Shown here piece by piece: positions 17,555 through 29,217 of a stretch of DNA of 38,056 nt (position 1 is the first letter of the stretch; each line of letters begins with the position of its first letter). The notes under the pieces are model-generated. The model made no database searches, was not told where the DNA came from, and saw only the letters and a program-made list of their open reading frames with translations. The translations under genes were made by a program, and so were the position numbers. The stretch comes from Nemertoderma westbladi (Eukaryota > Xenacoelomorpha > Nemertodermatida > Nemertodermatidae): NCBI GenBank assembly GCA_032718475.1, contig JAUCBJ010005483.1, forward strand, positions 1-38,056. Reading direction: 5' to 3'.

Positions 17555-20500
17555 TTGAGTTAGGTCAGGTCAGGTATTCTAGGTCATTGATCAAGAAAAC
17601 TTGCCACCTCCATGCAGCATAAAGGAGGTGCCACCTGTAGCTGCATAGACCCTCTTACTAGGGCAAATCTGGTCCTGTAACTAGGACCCCCTTCGTTCTG
17701 GGATAAGGACGCCCTTGGTCCTGGATTAAGGACCCATATACTTGGCTGCAGGGGTATATGGCCTGACCAGGCAGATGGTGATCTACCAATGGCTGGTTAG
17801 GATTAGAGTGTTCTCATATCCACTCTGAGGGCACTTCACTGCGACCTGCACCTGGCAGCAAGGGTACAGGGCATGACCCAGCAGATGAGCTGCAACAGCC
17901 AATGGTGGGTCATGTACGCCAGAGTAGATATGGGTGATGGGCCTCATATCTGACTCCATTGCGACACCCACCCTGTGGAATGGCAAACCAGGGTGTGGTA
18001 TTTGCCCCGAGAGCTGACTCGGCAAAAAAGCACCCCCCAACCCCCACTATGGATTACATTAGCAATGCGGAGGTCCGGCCACTAGAGGCCAGTGGAATTA
18101 CCGGACACAATCGGCCTCACAGGCGTCAGTTAACTCCTGACCGGCTGCCTGTCTCACCCCCTACTGGAGAGAGAGCAGCCAACAATTCTTTGAGTCCCTT
18201 TCCTGATGACCTTTCTGGCCCAAACCCTGGGTCACCAGGGAGGCCAGATTGTGATGGGGAGAGGGATTCTGGAGTTGGAGGCTACTCTCATGTTCCACCC
18301 CGACCAACAAAGCCATTGGTGAATCTGAGGCAAGTCACTAGACTAGCCTCAGTAAACACCCTAACACTCGGGTCCCCAATGCGACAAGGTGAGCTGACTG
18401 CCTTGGCAGATAAGCTTTCTCTTAGCGCAGTGGGTGTTCAAGAGCACCGAATGCAGACTGGACAGACTGATGAGGTTCTGATTAAGGACATGGGGGGCGG
18501 TTGGCGACTCGCCCTCGCGTCAGCAGATGATAGTGGCAATGGTGGAATTGGTCTATTGATGAATCCAACTGCACATGCAGCATTGGACAAAATAGACCAA
18601 ATCTCTAACCGCATCATCCGTTGCCACTTCTCATGTTCTGGAAGACTGGCTAAGAAGTTTCCTAAGGTGGTTCTGATTGTGTGCTACTCTCCAACTAGTG
18701 TTGCCCCTGTAGAGGAGGTGGAAAATTTCTACCACAATCTACAAGCAGCAACTGATGGAGTGGATCAGCATGCATTCTTAACATTCCTGGGAGACTTTAA
18801 TGCAAGTCTGCATCAATCACCTACATCGCCCTGGGTCTATAGCAATAGTGTTAACCGAAATTCTGTCCATCTTCAGGATTTTATCTCTGGAAATGGATTG
18901 TTTTCGGCTGGAACCCAGTTCAAGAAGCGAACTGGAAAGCTATGGACTCATAGTGGACCCAGTGGTCACAAGTCCCAGATAGACCATATTCTGTTTCGTA
19001 GGAAATACAGGAGCTCTATACAAGACTGTAATGCATTTACACTTCGACCCTTCTCCAGTGATCACCGCCTTATTGTGGCCAAGGTAAGACTTAGTCTGCG
19101 TGCTAGCAGAACAACGAAATCTGCCTTGCCACGGCATGACTGGTCCTCTCTGTTGCAACAGCCAAGTGTGAGATCCAGCTTCACACTACAGCTGAGCAAC
19201 AGGTATGAGGCTCTTGCCTCTGAGGCGGCAGATCACTGTGAGGGCTATACTGCCTTTACAGAAGCAGTTAAGTTAGCAGCTGCAGAAACAGTTCCTGTAT
19301 ACCCTCGAAACAGGAAAAGGGCCCCCTGGACTGACAACAAAATTCAGAAGTGCCGAAATGACCTTCATAAGGCGCAGAAAGAGTCCCGACTCAAACAGAC
19401 TACAGCGGCCAAGAATGCAGTTAAAGCTGCATCTAGGTCCCTGAACAGGCAGTACTCTGTTAATCTACAGGAGCTAATAAACCAACAGGTTGATGCCATC
19501 AATGATGCTGACGACAGCAGGCAATCATCCCAGGCATGGAAATCTATCAATCTGCTTACTGGGCGGAAAAGCCAACCAACCACCAAGGTTAAGGCTGAAT
19601 CACCAGCCGATCGCCTCAATGGTTGGAAAGCCCACTTTGAAAAGCTCCTCAATAATGACAGGGTATTGCCTGATAACTTTATAGAAGTAAAAGTGTCTGA
19701 GTCTGTACTCCCAGATATTCCCATTGGCGATATCTCCTTTGCAGAAGTGAAGGCTGCTGCAAAGAGCATTAAGACCAATCGTGCCAGTGGAGTAGATGGT
19801 GTTCCCCCTGAGGTCTTTAAAATACCTGAGTGTTTAAAGCTCATCTATCCCATCATAGTAGACATGTACCGTACAACAAGAGTCCCACAAGAAATGAAAA
19901 CAAATAAGTTGGTGCCAGTTCCCAAGAAGGGCAACCTAACACTCTATGGTTCTTTTCGGGGAATCTCATTGATCTCGATTGCTGCAAAACTATACAATAG
20001 AATTCTATTAAATCGCATCAGGGATCCCATTGAGAGACTGCTACGTGGAAATCAGAATGGGTTCCGTAAAGGTCGTGGGACCATGGAGCCCATTTTGGCA
20101 CTTAGAAGGATAATTGAAGAGTTATCAAAAAAGAAAGACAGGCATCTGGCTGTTATCTTTGTTGACTTCTTCAAGGCCTTTGATTCAGTCTCTCGCTCAC
20201 GTATGTTCAGCATACTTTCATTATATGGGATTCCTGATGAAATTATTGCAGCAATCAGATCAGTATACGATGGTTCGACAACATTTGTGTCTACTGTTGA
20301 TGGTGACACAGAACCATTTGAAGTGTTATGGGGCGTCCTCCAAGGAGACACACTTGCACCATTCTTGTTCATTATTGTGGTTGACTATGTTCTACGCATG
20401 TCCTTAGATCATCATAATGATGATGGGGTGATGATAACTCCACCTACTGGCTCCAGAAGTCGAGGAAATCCTGCCAAGTACCTAACTGATCTAGACTTTG

Positions 20501-21321
20501 CTGATGACTTAGGAGTACTCTCAGAATCATTAGAGGGAGCCCAGCGGCTCCTCAGCTCATTAGAACATGCTGCTTCTAGTGTTGGTCTTTTTATTAACTC
20601 CAGAAAGACCAAAATTCTGACAGTTAACTTTGAAAGTCCTCAGCAAGTCTCTGATCGGATGAGCATAAGCTCAAAGGATGGTATGCTTGAGCATGTGGAC
20701 GACTTCTGTTACCTGGGATCATGGATCCGGAAGTCAGGTGAGGACCTTCGAATACGTAAGGGAAAGGCATGGGCAGCCTTGAATAGGCTTTCCAGGATTT
20801 GGAAGTCACCTAGAATTAATCGAAAACTTAAGGTCCGATTATTCAGAGCAGCAGTAGTTCCAGTACTCCTCTACGGGAGTCCATGCTGGGCTCTAACTGC
20901 TGAGGACACCAAATCTCTGGATGGCACATTCACAAGAATGCTACGCCGGGTACATTGTGTCAAGTACAATGCACACATCTCCAACCAGACACTATATAAC
21001 ATTGGAGGTGTCTCATTGGTTCCCCCAAGCTTGACACTAGAACAAAATCGCCTCCGCTTTGCAGGACATTGCTTTCGCCGTGAGGACCAGCCAGTGCATA
21101 ATCTTGTACTTTGGCAGCCTCATGGAGTGAATAAGCATGGTGGACAGCCCATGACTTTCTTGAGACGCATCTTAAAGGACACTGGCCTTAAAGATGCGGA
21201 TGATCTAGCAAATGTCATGGGTGATAGGGAGTTGTGGCGGTGCAATTTTGTTGACAAGCCGGCACAGCATTCTTAAAAATGCAGCTGCAATGCAGCATGC
21301 CGATCCTAGTAGTAGTAGTAG
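17555..21321 (+). mobile_element. Full-length APE-type non-LTR retrotransposon inserted in the satellite
   Basis: The element comprises about 400 bp of 5' UTR, one long ORF (17959-21276), a short 3' UTR with GCAGCATGCCGATCC, and a (TAG)5 tail at 21307-21321. The 28-bp satellite lies directly on both sides, so the element landed inside the array. The short simple-repeat tail instead of poly-A is typical of RTE/CR1-related clades. No TSD can be defined, because the tail TAG merges with the TAG of the satellite unit (CTAGTTC). The ORF is intact, which suggests a recent insertion. The 3' end of a second copy lies at the right edge of the window. Confidence 0.9.
17959..21276 (+). CDS. LINE polyprotein: AP endonuclease plus reverse transcriptase
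   Basis: A 1105-residue ORF. The N-terminal 110 residues are Pro-rich and low complexity. The endonuclease spans about 120-380, with catalytic-type motifs QEHR (161-164), LGDFNA (277-282), QIDHI (340-344) and SDHR (367-370). The RT spans about 600-900: KTNRASGVDGVPPEVFK, LVPVPKKGN, the block FVDFFKAFD with Asp736, LQGDTLAPFLF, and the active-site FADD with Asp849 and Asp850. A C-terminal region resembling that of many invertebrate RTE/CR1-like polyproteins follows: LLYGSPCWALT, then RLRFAGHCFRRED. All catalytic residues are present and there are no stops, so it may be active in target-primed reverse transcription. The start at 17959 is the first Met of the frame; a Met shortly downstream is possible. 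Clade assignment was not attempted beyond APE-type. Confidence 0.92.
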   Translation: MRHPPCGMANQGVVFAPRADSAKKHPPTPTMDYISNAEVRPLEASGITGHNRPHRRQLTPDRLPVSPPTGERAANNSLSPFPDDLSGPNPGSPGRPDCDGERDSGVGGYSHVPPRPTKPLVNLRQVTRLASVNTLTLGSPMRQGELTALADKLSLSAVGVQEHRMQTGQTDEVLIKDMGGGWRLALASADDSGNGGIGLLMNPTAHAALDKIDQISNRIIRCHFSCSGRLAKKFPKVVLIVCYSPTSVAPVEEVENFYHNLQAATDGVDQHAFLTFLGDFNASLHQSPTSPWVYSNSVNRNSVHLQDFISGNGLFSAGTQFKKRTGKLWTHSGPSGHKSQIDHILFRRKYRSSIQDCNAFTLRPFSSDHRLIVAKVRLSLRASRTTKSALPRHDWSSLLQQPSVRSSFTLQLSNRYEALASEAADHCEGYTAFTEAVKLAAAETVPVYPRNRKRAPWTDNKIQKCRNDLHKAQKESRLKQTTAAKNAVKAASRSLNRQYSVNLQELINQQVDAINDADDSRQSSQAWKSINLLTGRKSQPTTKVKAESPADRLNGWKAHFEKLLNNDRVLPDNFIEVKVSESVLPDIPIGDISFAEVKAAAKSIKTNRASGVDGVPPEVFKIPECLKLIYPIIVDMYRTTRVPQEMKTNKLVPVPKKGNLTLYGSFRGISLISIAAKLYNRILLNRIRDPIERLLRGNQNGFRKGRGTMEPILALRRIIEELSKKKDRHLAVIFVDFFKAFDSVSRSRMFSILSLYGIPDEIIAAIRSVYDGSTTFVSTVDGDTEPFEVLWGVLQGDTLAPFLFIIVVDYVLRMSLDHHNDDGVMITPPTGSRSRGNPAKYLTDLDFADDLGVLSESLEGAQRLLSSLEHAASSVGLFINSRKTKILTVNFESPQQVSDRMSISSKDGMLEHVDDFCYLGSWIRKSGEDLRIRKGKAWAALNRLSRIWKSPRINRKLKVRLFRAAVVPVLLYGSPCWALTAEDTKSLDGTFTRMLRRVHCVKYNAHISNQTLYNIGGVSLVPPSLTLEQNRLRFAGHCFRREDQPVHNLVLWQPHGVNKHGGQPMTFLRRILKDTGLKDADDLANVMGDRELWRCNFVDKPAQHS

Positions 21322-24300
21322 TTCAACTCAGTCTCTCGTTTCTATCTAGTTCAACTCAGTCTCTCGTTTCTACCTAGTTCAACTCAGTCTCTCGTTTCTA
21401 CCTAGTTCAACTCAGTCTCTCGTTTCTACCTAGTTCAACTCAGTCTCTCGTTTCTACCTAGTTCAACTCAGTCTCTCGTTTCTATCTAGTTCAATTCAGT
21501 CTCTCGTTTCTACCTAATTCAACTCAGTCTCTCGTTTCTACCTAGTTCAACTCAGTCTCTCGTTTCTACCTAGTTCAACTCAGTCTCTCGTTTCTACCTA
21601 GTTCAACTCAGTCTCTCGTTTCTACCTAGTTCAAGTCAGTCTCTCGTTTCTACCTAGTTCAACTCAGTCTCTCGTTTCTACCTAGTTCAACTCAGTCTCT
21701 CGTTTCTACCTAGTTCAACTCAGTCCCTCGTTTCTACCTAGTTCAACTCAGGCTCTCGTTTCTACCTAGTTCAACTCAGTCTCTCGTTTCTACCTAGTTC
21801 AACTCAGTCTCTCGTTTCTACCTAGTTCAACTCAGTCTCTCGTTTCTACCTAGTTCAACTCAGTCTCTCGTTTCTACCTAGTTCAACTCAGTCTCTCTTT
21901 CTACCTAGTTCAACTCAGTCTCTCGTTTCTACCTAATTCAACTCAGTCTCTCGTTTCTACCTAGTTCAACTCAGTCTCTCGTTTCTACCTAGTTCAACTC
22001 AGTCTCTCGTTTCTACCTAGTTCAACTCAGTCTCTCGTTTCTACCTAGTTCAACTCAGTCTCTCGTTTCTACCTAGTTCAACTCAGTCTCTCTTTCTACC
22101 TAGTTCAACTCAGTCTCTCGTTTCTACCTAGTTCAACTCAGTCTCTCGTTTCTACCTAGTTCAACTCAGTCTCTCGTTTCTACCTAGTTCAACTCAGTCT
22201 CTCGTTTCTACCTAGTTCAACTCAGTCTCTCGTTTCTGCCTAGTTCAACTCAGTCTCTCGTTTCTACCTAGTTCAACTCAGTCTCTCGTTTCTACCTAGT
22301 TCAACTCAGTCTCTCGTTTCTACCTAGTTCAACTCAGTCTCTCGTTTCTACCTAGTTCAACTCAGTCTCTCGTTTCTACCTAGTTCAACTCAGTCTCTCG
22401 TTTCTACCTAGTTCAACTCAGTCTCTCGTTTCTACCTAGTTCAACTCAGTCTCTCGTTTCTGCCTAGTTCAACCCAGTCTCTCGTTTCTACCTAGTTCAA
22501 CTCAGTCTCTCGTTTCTACCTAGTTCAACTCAGTCTCTCGTATCTACCTAGTTCAACTCAGTCTCTCGTTTCTACCTAGTTCAACTCAGTCTCTCGTTTC
22601 TGCCTAGTTCAACTCAGTCTCTCGTTTCTACCTAGTTCAACTCAGTCTCTCGTTTCTACCTAGTTCAAGTCAGTCTCTCGTTTCTGCCTAGTTCAACTCA
22701 GTCTCTCGTTTCTGCCTAGTTCAACCCAGTCTCTCGTTTCTACCTAGTTCAACTCAGTCTCTCGTTTCTGCCTAGTTCAACCCAGTCTCTCGTTTCTACC
22801 TAGTTCAACTCAGTCTCTCGTTTCTACCTAGTTCAACTCAGTCTCTCGTTTCTACCTAGTTCAACTCAGTCTCTCGTTTCTACCTAGTTCAACTCAGTCT
22901 CTCGTTTCTACCTAGTTCAACTCAGTCTCTCGTTTCTACCTAGTTCAACTCAGTCTCTCGTTTCTACCTAGTTCAACTCAGTCTCTCGTTTCTACCTAGT
23001 TCAACTCAGTCTCTCGTTTCTGCCTAGTTCAACCCAGTCTCTCGTTTCTACCTAGTTCAACTCAGTCTCTCGTTTCTACCTAGTTCAACTCAGTCTCTCG
23101 TATCTACCTAGTTCAACTCAGTCTCTCGTTTCTACCTAGTTCAACTCAGTCTCTCGTTTCTGCCTAGTTCAACTCAGTCTCTCGTTTCTACCTAGTTCAA
23201 CTCAGTCTCTCGTTTCTACCTAGTTCAAGTCAGTCTCTCGTTTCTGCCTAGTTCAACTCAGTCTCTCGTTTCTGCCTAGTTCAACCCAGTCTCTCGTTTC
23301 TACCTAGTTCAACTCAGTCTCTCGTTTCTGCCTAGTTCAACCCAGTCTCTCGTTTCTACCTAGTTCAACTCAGTCTCTCGTTTCTACCTAGTTCAACTCA
23401 GTCTCTCGTTTCTACCTAGTTCAACTCAGTCTCTCGTTTCTACCTAGTTCAACTCAGTCTCTCGTTTCTGCCTAGTTCAACCCAGTCTCTCGTTTCTACC
23501 TAGTTCAACTCAGTCTCTCGTTTCTACCTAGTTCAACTCAGTCTCTCGTTTCTACCTAGTTCAACTCAGTCTCTCGTTTCTACCTAGTTCAACTCAGTCT
23601 CTCGTTTCTACCTAGTTCAACTCAGTCTCTCGTTTCTACCTAGTTCAACTCAGTCTCTCGTTTCTGCCTAGTTCAACCCAGTCTCTCGTTTCTACCTAGT
23701 TCAACTAAGTCTCTCGTTTCTACCTAGTTCAACTCAGTCTCTCGTTTTTACCTAGTTCAACTCAGTCTCTCGTTTCTACCTAGTTCAACTCAGTCTCTCG
23801 TTTCTACCTAGTTCAACTCAGTCTCTCGTTTCTACCTAGTTCAACTCAGTCTCTCGTTTCTGCCTAGTTCAACTCAGTCTCTCGTTTCTGCCTAGTTCAA
23901 CCCAGTCTCTCGTTTCTACCTAGTTCAACTCAGTCTCTCGTTTCTACCTAGTTCAACTCAGTCTCTCGTTTCTACCTAGTTCAACTCAGTCTCTCGTTTC
24001 TACCTAGTTCAACTCAGTCTCTCGTTTCTACCTAGTTCAACTCAGTCTCTCGTTTCTACCTAGTTCAACTCAGTCTCTCGTTTCTACCTAGTTCAACCCA
24101 GTCTCTCGTTTCTACCTAGTTCAACTCAGTCTCTCGTTTCTGCCTAGTTCAACCCAGTCTCTCGTTTCTACCTAGTTCAACTCAGTCTCTCGTTTCTACC
24201 TAGTTCAACTCAGTCTCTCGTTTCTGCCTAGTTCAACCCAGTCTCTCGTTTCTACCTAGTTCAACTCAGTCTCTCGTTTCTACCTAGTTCAACTCAGTCT

Positions 24301-27300
24301 CTCGTTTCTACCTAGTTCAACTCAGTCTCTCGTTTCTACCTAGTTCAACTCAGTCTCTCGTTTCTACCTAGTTCAACTCAGTCTCTCGTTTCTGCCTAGT
24401 TCAACCCAGTCTCTCGTTTCTACCTAGTTCAACTCAGTCTCTCGTTTCTACCTAGTTCAACTCAGTCTCTCGTATCTACCTAGTTCAACTCAGTCTCTCG
24501 TTTCTACCTAGTTCAACTCAGTCTCTCGTTTCTGCCTAGTTCAACTCAGTCTCTCGTTTCTACCTAGTTCAACTCAGTCTCTCGTTTCTACCTAGTTCAA
24601 GTCAGTCTCTCGTTTCTGCCTAGTTCAACTCAGTCTCTCGTTTCTGCCTAGTTCAACCCAGTCTCTCGTTTCTACCTAGTTCAACTCAGTCTCTCGTTTC
24701 TGCCTAGTTCAACCCAGTCTCTCGTTTCTACCTAGTTCAACTCAGTCTCTCGTTTCTACCTAGTTCAACTCAGTCTCTCGTTTCTACCTAGTTCAACTCA
24801 GTCTCTCGTTTCTACCTAGTTCAACTCAGTCTCTCGTTTCTGCCTAGTTCAACCCTGTCTCTCGTTTCTACCTAGTTCAACTCAGTCTCTCGTTTCTACC
24901 TAGTTCAACTCAGTCTCTCGTTTCTACCTAGTTCAACTCAGTCTCTCGTTTCTACCTAGTTCAACTCAGTCTCTCGTTTCTACCTAGTTCAACTCAGTCT
25001 CTCGTTTCTACCTAGTTCAACTCAGTCTCTCGTTTCTGCCTAGTTCAACCCAGTCTCTCGTTTCTACCTAGTTCAACTAAGTCTCTCGTTTCTACCTAGT
25101 TCAACTCAGTCTCTCGTTTCTACCTAGTTCAACTCAGTCTCTCGTTTCTACCTAGTTCAACTCAGTCTCTCGTTTCTACCTAGTTCAACTCAGTCTCTCG
25201 TTTCTGCCTAGTTCAACTCAGTCTCTCGTTTCTGCCTAGTTCAACCCAGTCTCTCGTTTCTACCTAGTTCAACTCAGTCTCTCGTTTCTGCCTAGTTCAA
25301 CCCAGTCTCTCGTTTCTACCTAGTTCAACTCAGTCTCTCGTTTCTACCTAGTTCAACTCAGTCTCTCGTTTCTACCTAGTTCAACTCAGTCTCTCGTTTC
25401 TACCTAGTTCAACTCAGTCTCTCGTTTCTGCCTAGTTCAACCCTGTCTCTCGTTTCTACCTAGTTCAACTCAGTCTCTCGTTTCTACCTAGTTCAACTCA
25501 GTCTCTCGTTTCTACCTAGTTCAACTCAGTCTCTCGTTTCTACCTAGTTCAACTCAGTCTCTCGTTTCTACCTAGTTCAACTCAGTCTCTCGTTTCTACC
25601 TAGTTCAACTCAGTCTCTCGTTTCTGCCTAGTTCAACCCAGTCTCTCGTTTCTACCTAGTTCAACTAAGTCTCTCGTTTCTGCCTAGTTCAACCCAGTCT
25701 CTCGTTTCTACCTAGTTCAACTCAGTCTCTCGTTTCTACCTAGTTCAACTCAGTCTCTCGTTTCTACCTAGTTCAACTCAGTCTCTCGTTTCTACCTAGT
25801 TCAACTCAGTCTCTCGTTTCTACCTAGTTCAACTCAGTCTCTCGTTTCTACCTAGTTCAACTCAGTCTCTCGTTTCTACCTAGTTCAACCCAGTCTCTCG
25901 TTTCTACCTAGTTCAACTCAGTCTCTCGTTTCTGCCTAGTTCAACCCAGTCTCTCGTTTCTACCTAGTTCAACTCAGTCTCTCGTTTCTACCTAGTTCAA
26001 CTCAGTCTCTCGTTTCTGCCTAGTTCAACCCAGTCTCTCGTTTCTACCTAGTTCAACTCAGTCTCTCGTTTCTACCTAGTTCAACTCAGTCTCTCGTTTC
26101 TACCTAGTTCAACTCAGTCTCTCGTTTCTACCTAGTTCAACTCAGTCTCTCGTTTCTACCTAGTTCAACTCAGTCTCTCGTTTCTGCCTAGTTCAACCCA
26201 GTCTCTCGTTTCTACCTAGTTCAACTCAGTCTCTCGTTTCTACCTAGTTCAACTCAGTCTCTCGTATCTACCTAGTTCAACTCAGTCTCTCGTTTCTACC
26301 TAGTTCAACTCAGTCTCTCGTTTCTGCCTAGTTCAACTCAGTCTCTCGTTTCTACCTAGTTCAACTCAGTCTCTCGTTTCTACCTAGTTCAAGTCAGTCT
26401 CTCGTTTCTGCCTAGTTCAACTCAGTCTCTCGTTTCTGCCTAGTTCAACCCAGTCTCTCGTTTCTACCTAGTTCAACTCAGTCTCTCGTTTCTGCCTAGT
26501 TCAACCCAGTCTCTCGTTTCTACCTAGTTCAACTCAGTCTCTCGTTTCTACCTAGTTCAACTCAGTCTCTCGTTTCTACCTAGTTCAACTCAGTCTCTCG
26601 TTTCTACCTAGTTCAACTCAGTCTCTCGTTTCTGCCTAGTTCAACCCAGTCTCTCGTTTCTACCTAGTTCAACTCAGTCTCTCGTTTCTACCTAGTTCAA
26701 CTCAGTCTCTCGTTTCTACCTAGTTCAACTCAGTCTCTCGTTTCTACCTAGTTCAACTCAGTCTCTCGTTTCTACCTAGTTCAACTCAGTCTCTCGTTTC
26801 TACCTAGTTCAACTCAGTCTCTCGTTTCTGCCTAGTTCAACCCAGTCTCTCGTTTCTACCTAGTTCAACTCAGTCTCTCGTTTCTACCTAGTTCAACTCA
26901 GTCTCTCGTTTCTACCTAGTTCAACTCAGTCTCTCGTTTCTACCTAGTTCAACCCAGTCTCTCGTTTCTACCTAGTTCAACTCAGTCTCTCGTTTCTGCC
27001 TAGTTCAACCCAGTCTCTCGTTTCTACCTAGTTCAACTCAGTCTCTCGTTTCTACCTAGTTCAACTCAGTCTCTCGTTTCTGCCTAGTTCAACCCAGTCT
27101 CTCGTTTCTACCTAGTTCAACTCAGTCTCTCGTTTCTGCCTAGTTCAACCCAGTCTCTCGTTTCTACCTAGTTCAACTCAGTCTCTCGTTTCTACCTAGT
27201 TCAACTCAGTCTCTCGTTTCTACCTACAGTAGTTCAACTCAGTCTCTCGTTTCTACCTAGTTCAACTCAGTCTCTCGTTTCTACCTAGTTCAACTCAGTC

Positions 27301-27872
27301 TCTCGTTTCTACCTAGTTCAACTCAGTCTCTCGTTTCTACCTAGTTCAACTCAGTCTCTCGTTTCTACCTAGTTCAACTCAGTCTCTCGTTTCTACCTAG
27401 TTCAACTCAGTCTCTCGTTTCTACCTAGTTCAACTCAGTCTCTCGTTTCTACCTAGTTCAACTCAGTCTCTCGTTTCTACCTAGTTCAACTCAGTCTCTC
27501 GTTTCTACCTAGTTCAACTCAGTCTCTCGTTTCTGCCTAGTTCAACTCAGTCTCTCGTTTCTGCCTAGTTCAACCCAGTCTCTCGTTTCTACCTAGTTCA
27601 ACTCAGTCTCTCGTTTCTACCTAGTTCAACTCAGTCTCTCGTTTCTACCTAGTTCAACTCAGTCTCTCGTTTCTACCTAGTTCAACTCAGTCTCTCGTTT
27701 CTACCTAGTTCAACTCAGTCTCTCGTTTCTACCTAGTTCAACCCAGTCTCTCGTTTCTACCTAGTTCAACTCAGTCTCTCGTTTCTGCCTAGTTCAACCC
27801 AGTCTCTCGTTTCTACCTAGTTCAACTCAGTCTCTCGTTTCTACCTAGTTCAACTCAGTCTCTCGTTTCTAT
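21322..27872. repeat. 28-bp satellite, right block (about 234 copies)
   Basis: The same 28-bp unit as on the left of the LINE, uninterrupted for about 6.55 kb. Only small length variants occur: two 26-bp units near 21897 and 22092, and a 4-bp insertion near 27226. Recurrent single-base variants (TGCC for TACC, CCCAG for CTCAG, AAGTCAG for AACTCAG, TATCTACC) come in ordered blocks. The first units right of the LINE also have the TATC variant common in the left block, so both blocks were one array. No ORF of 60 codons exists anywhere in it. Confidence 0.97.
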
Positions 27873-28686
27873 ATGTAAGCCTACCTACTGTGGGGCGAGC
27901 CACGAAGTGAGCGAAGCCTTAGCATATGGGTGACATTGGCGAGTTGTCTGTCGTCGTAAAGTAAAAGTCCGGCAGTTTAGTTAAAATTCTTATTTGAGAA
28001 TGCGAAGATGGTAGGGGTAGAGTTCTCTTTACTTAGCAAAGAAAATTAATAGTGATAACATAATTAAGAAAAATAAATTAAGAAAAGTTCTATGGGCTAA
28101 AAAAATAAAAAATATTTTGTAACGTTTAGAAATAAATCATTCCAACAAATTTCCTAAAACATAGTACGGCAATAATTTATTATTTATATAGAAAACAAGA
28201 TTTATTGATTTATAGACAAGGATGGTATACATAGAACGAGATCTTGTACCGGATAGTCGCCAATGTGGAACAGTATCCGCGGCGAAACTAAAAAGTAAGC
28301 TTGTTTCTGCAGGAAGATGCCTCTGATATTAACTGAGACTGGGAGCCATGCAGTGAGTGATTTGTTATATTGGTACTGTGAACTCTGTGAAATATCACAG
28401 CAATAATATTAGCTAATAGATGCAGTATGATATCCCACACATTCAGTGCCCAACACTATACTATGCAATTCAACTGACACAAGGGAAATGGAAGTTTTCC
28501 AATTTTACAACATTCTTTAGAATAGATTTGGAAGTTCTGTTCAATAATATAGAATATAATAATATATTTCATCACAATTCTAGAGTTAAGTAGATTAATT
28601 AATATTGCCCAATGGCCGACGAATTATAAGGGTACGAATTAAGTAATTATTAAACCATATGTTTTGGTTTTCACATTTCGTTTTTA
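27873..28686. other. Unique AT-rich stretch between satellite and ORF
   Basis: No ORF or RNA gene. An acceptor-like GCTTACTTTTTAG on the minus strand near 28290, followed by a short open frame and AATAAA, could mark a small terminal exon. The evidence is too thin to call. Confidence 0.4.
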
Positions 28687-29217
28687 TTAATTAGAAACCG
28701 GTAGTTCGGGTTTGTACTCGACGATAGTACACCGAGAGTTAAACCGCACAGCTGCGACGCGTCGCGGCCCGATAGACCTGTAGTAGGTTGTGGGTCGCGA
28801 ACTCTTATTGGACGAGAGCCAGCGGAACCCTTTGGAGCGATGGAACGGCGGAGTCGAGACGGGCGCAACGGACTTCAACGCGGATTTGAGTTGAGGTTTC
28901 GCGTTGTCCTTAGTCTGGGAGTCGCTGTTCGGCGAGGGGCCGTTTACTATACAGCAGTGGTCCTGTATGGACAGCATGGACATATAACTGGACAGTTTAT
29001 TGTAGGGGAACGCGGGTCCGCCAGTGGTGTCTGGCCGAGATGGCTGGAGCTCAGTGTGTCTGGGTGGCTGTCCCAAAGGGCGCCGGCGGAGTACACTGGG
29101 ACGCCCCCCAACGGGTATAAATGTATCGCGTAATAACCCGCCCCTATAATATGCATTGTAAGTCCGCGATATCGGTTTAGGACAATGCTGGTTGCTAAGG
29201 GTTACGGTTGAGGTCAT
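28687..29217 (-). CDS. Uncharacterised 176-residue basic protein
   Basis: A minus-strand frame from the ATG at 29217 to the TAA at 28687 (an earlier in-frame Met at 29277 would add 20 AT-coded residues of poor quality). It lies in an island far richer in GC than its surroundings, and its third codon positions are mostly G or C, which supports coding on this strand. The protein starts MTSTVTLSNQHCPKPISRTY, is rich in Pro, Ser and Arg, and ends RRVAAVRFNSRCTIVEYKPE then LPVSN. KSALKSV together with the later VRF recalls PP1-docking regions (RVxF type), but that is only a suggestion. AATAAA overlaps the stop. The shorter plus-strand ORF (28840-29133) is taken as the shadow. It lies on the same strand as the PET-LIM gene and may sit in its intron. 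Confidence 0.5.
   Translation of the reverse strand: MTSTVTLSNQHCPKPISRTYNAYYRGGLLRDTFIPVGGRPSVLRRRPLGQPPRHTELQPSRPDTTGGPAFPYNKLSSYMSMLSIQDHCCIVNGPSPNSDSQTKDNAKPQLKSALKSVAPVSTPPFHRSKGFRWLSSNKSSRPTTYYRSIGPRRVAAVRFNSRCTIVEYKPELPVSN

Noticed and set aside
17783-20809. ORFs antisense to or out of frame with the LINE polyprotein
   Set aside because: All fall within the 1105-residue ORF, which carries the conserved motifs.
21322-27872. Telomeric or CRISPR array
   Set aside because: The 28-bp unit lacks a G-rich strand bias and has no spacers. It is an ordinary tandem satellite with single-base variants.
27895-27925. CGAGCCACGAAGTGAGCGAAG as a regulatory palindrome
   Set aside because: It is short and imperfect, with no second copy seen to support a function.
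28200-28310. Possible terminal exon of the PET-LIM gene after a CTTACTTTTTAG acceptor
   Set aside because: The short reading has no LIM cysteine pattern and quickly hits a stop; phase support is absent.
28840-29133. Plus-strand 97-residue ORF
   Set aside because: It overlaps the longer minus-strand ORF whose third positions are GC-rich; taken as a shadow.
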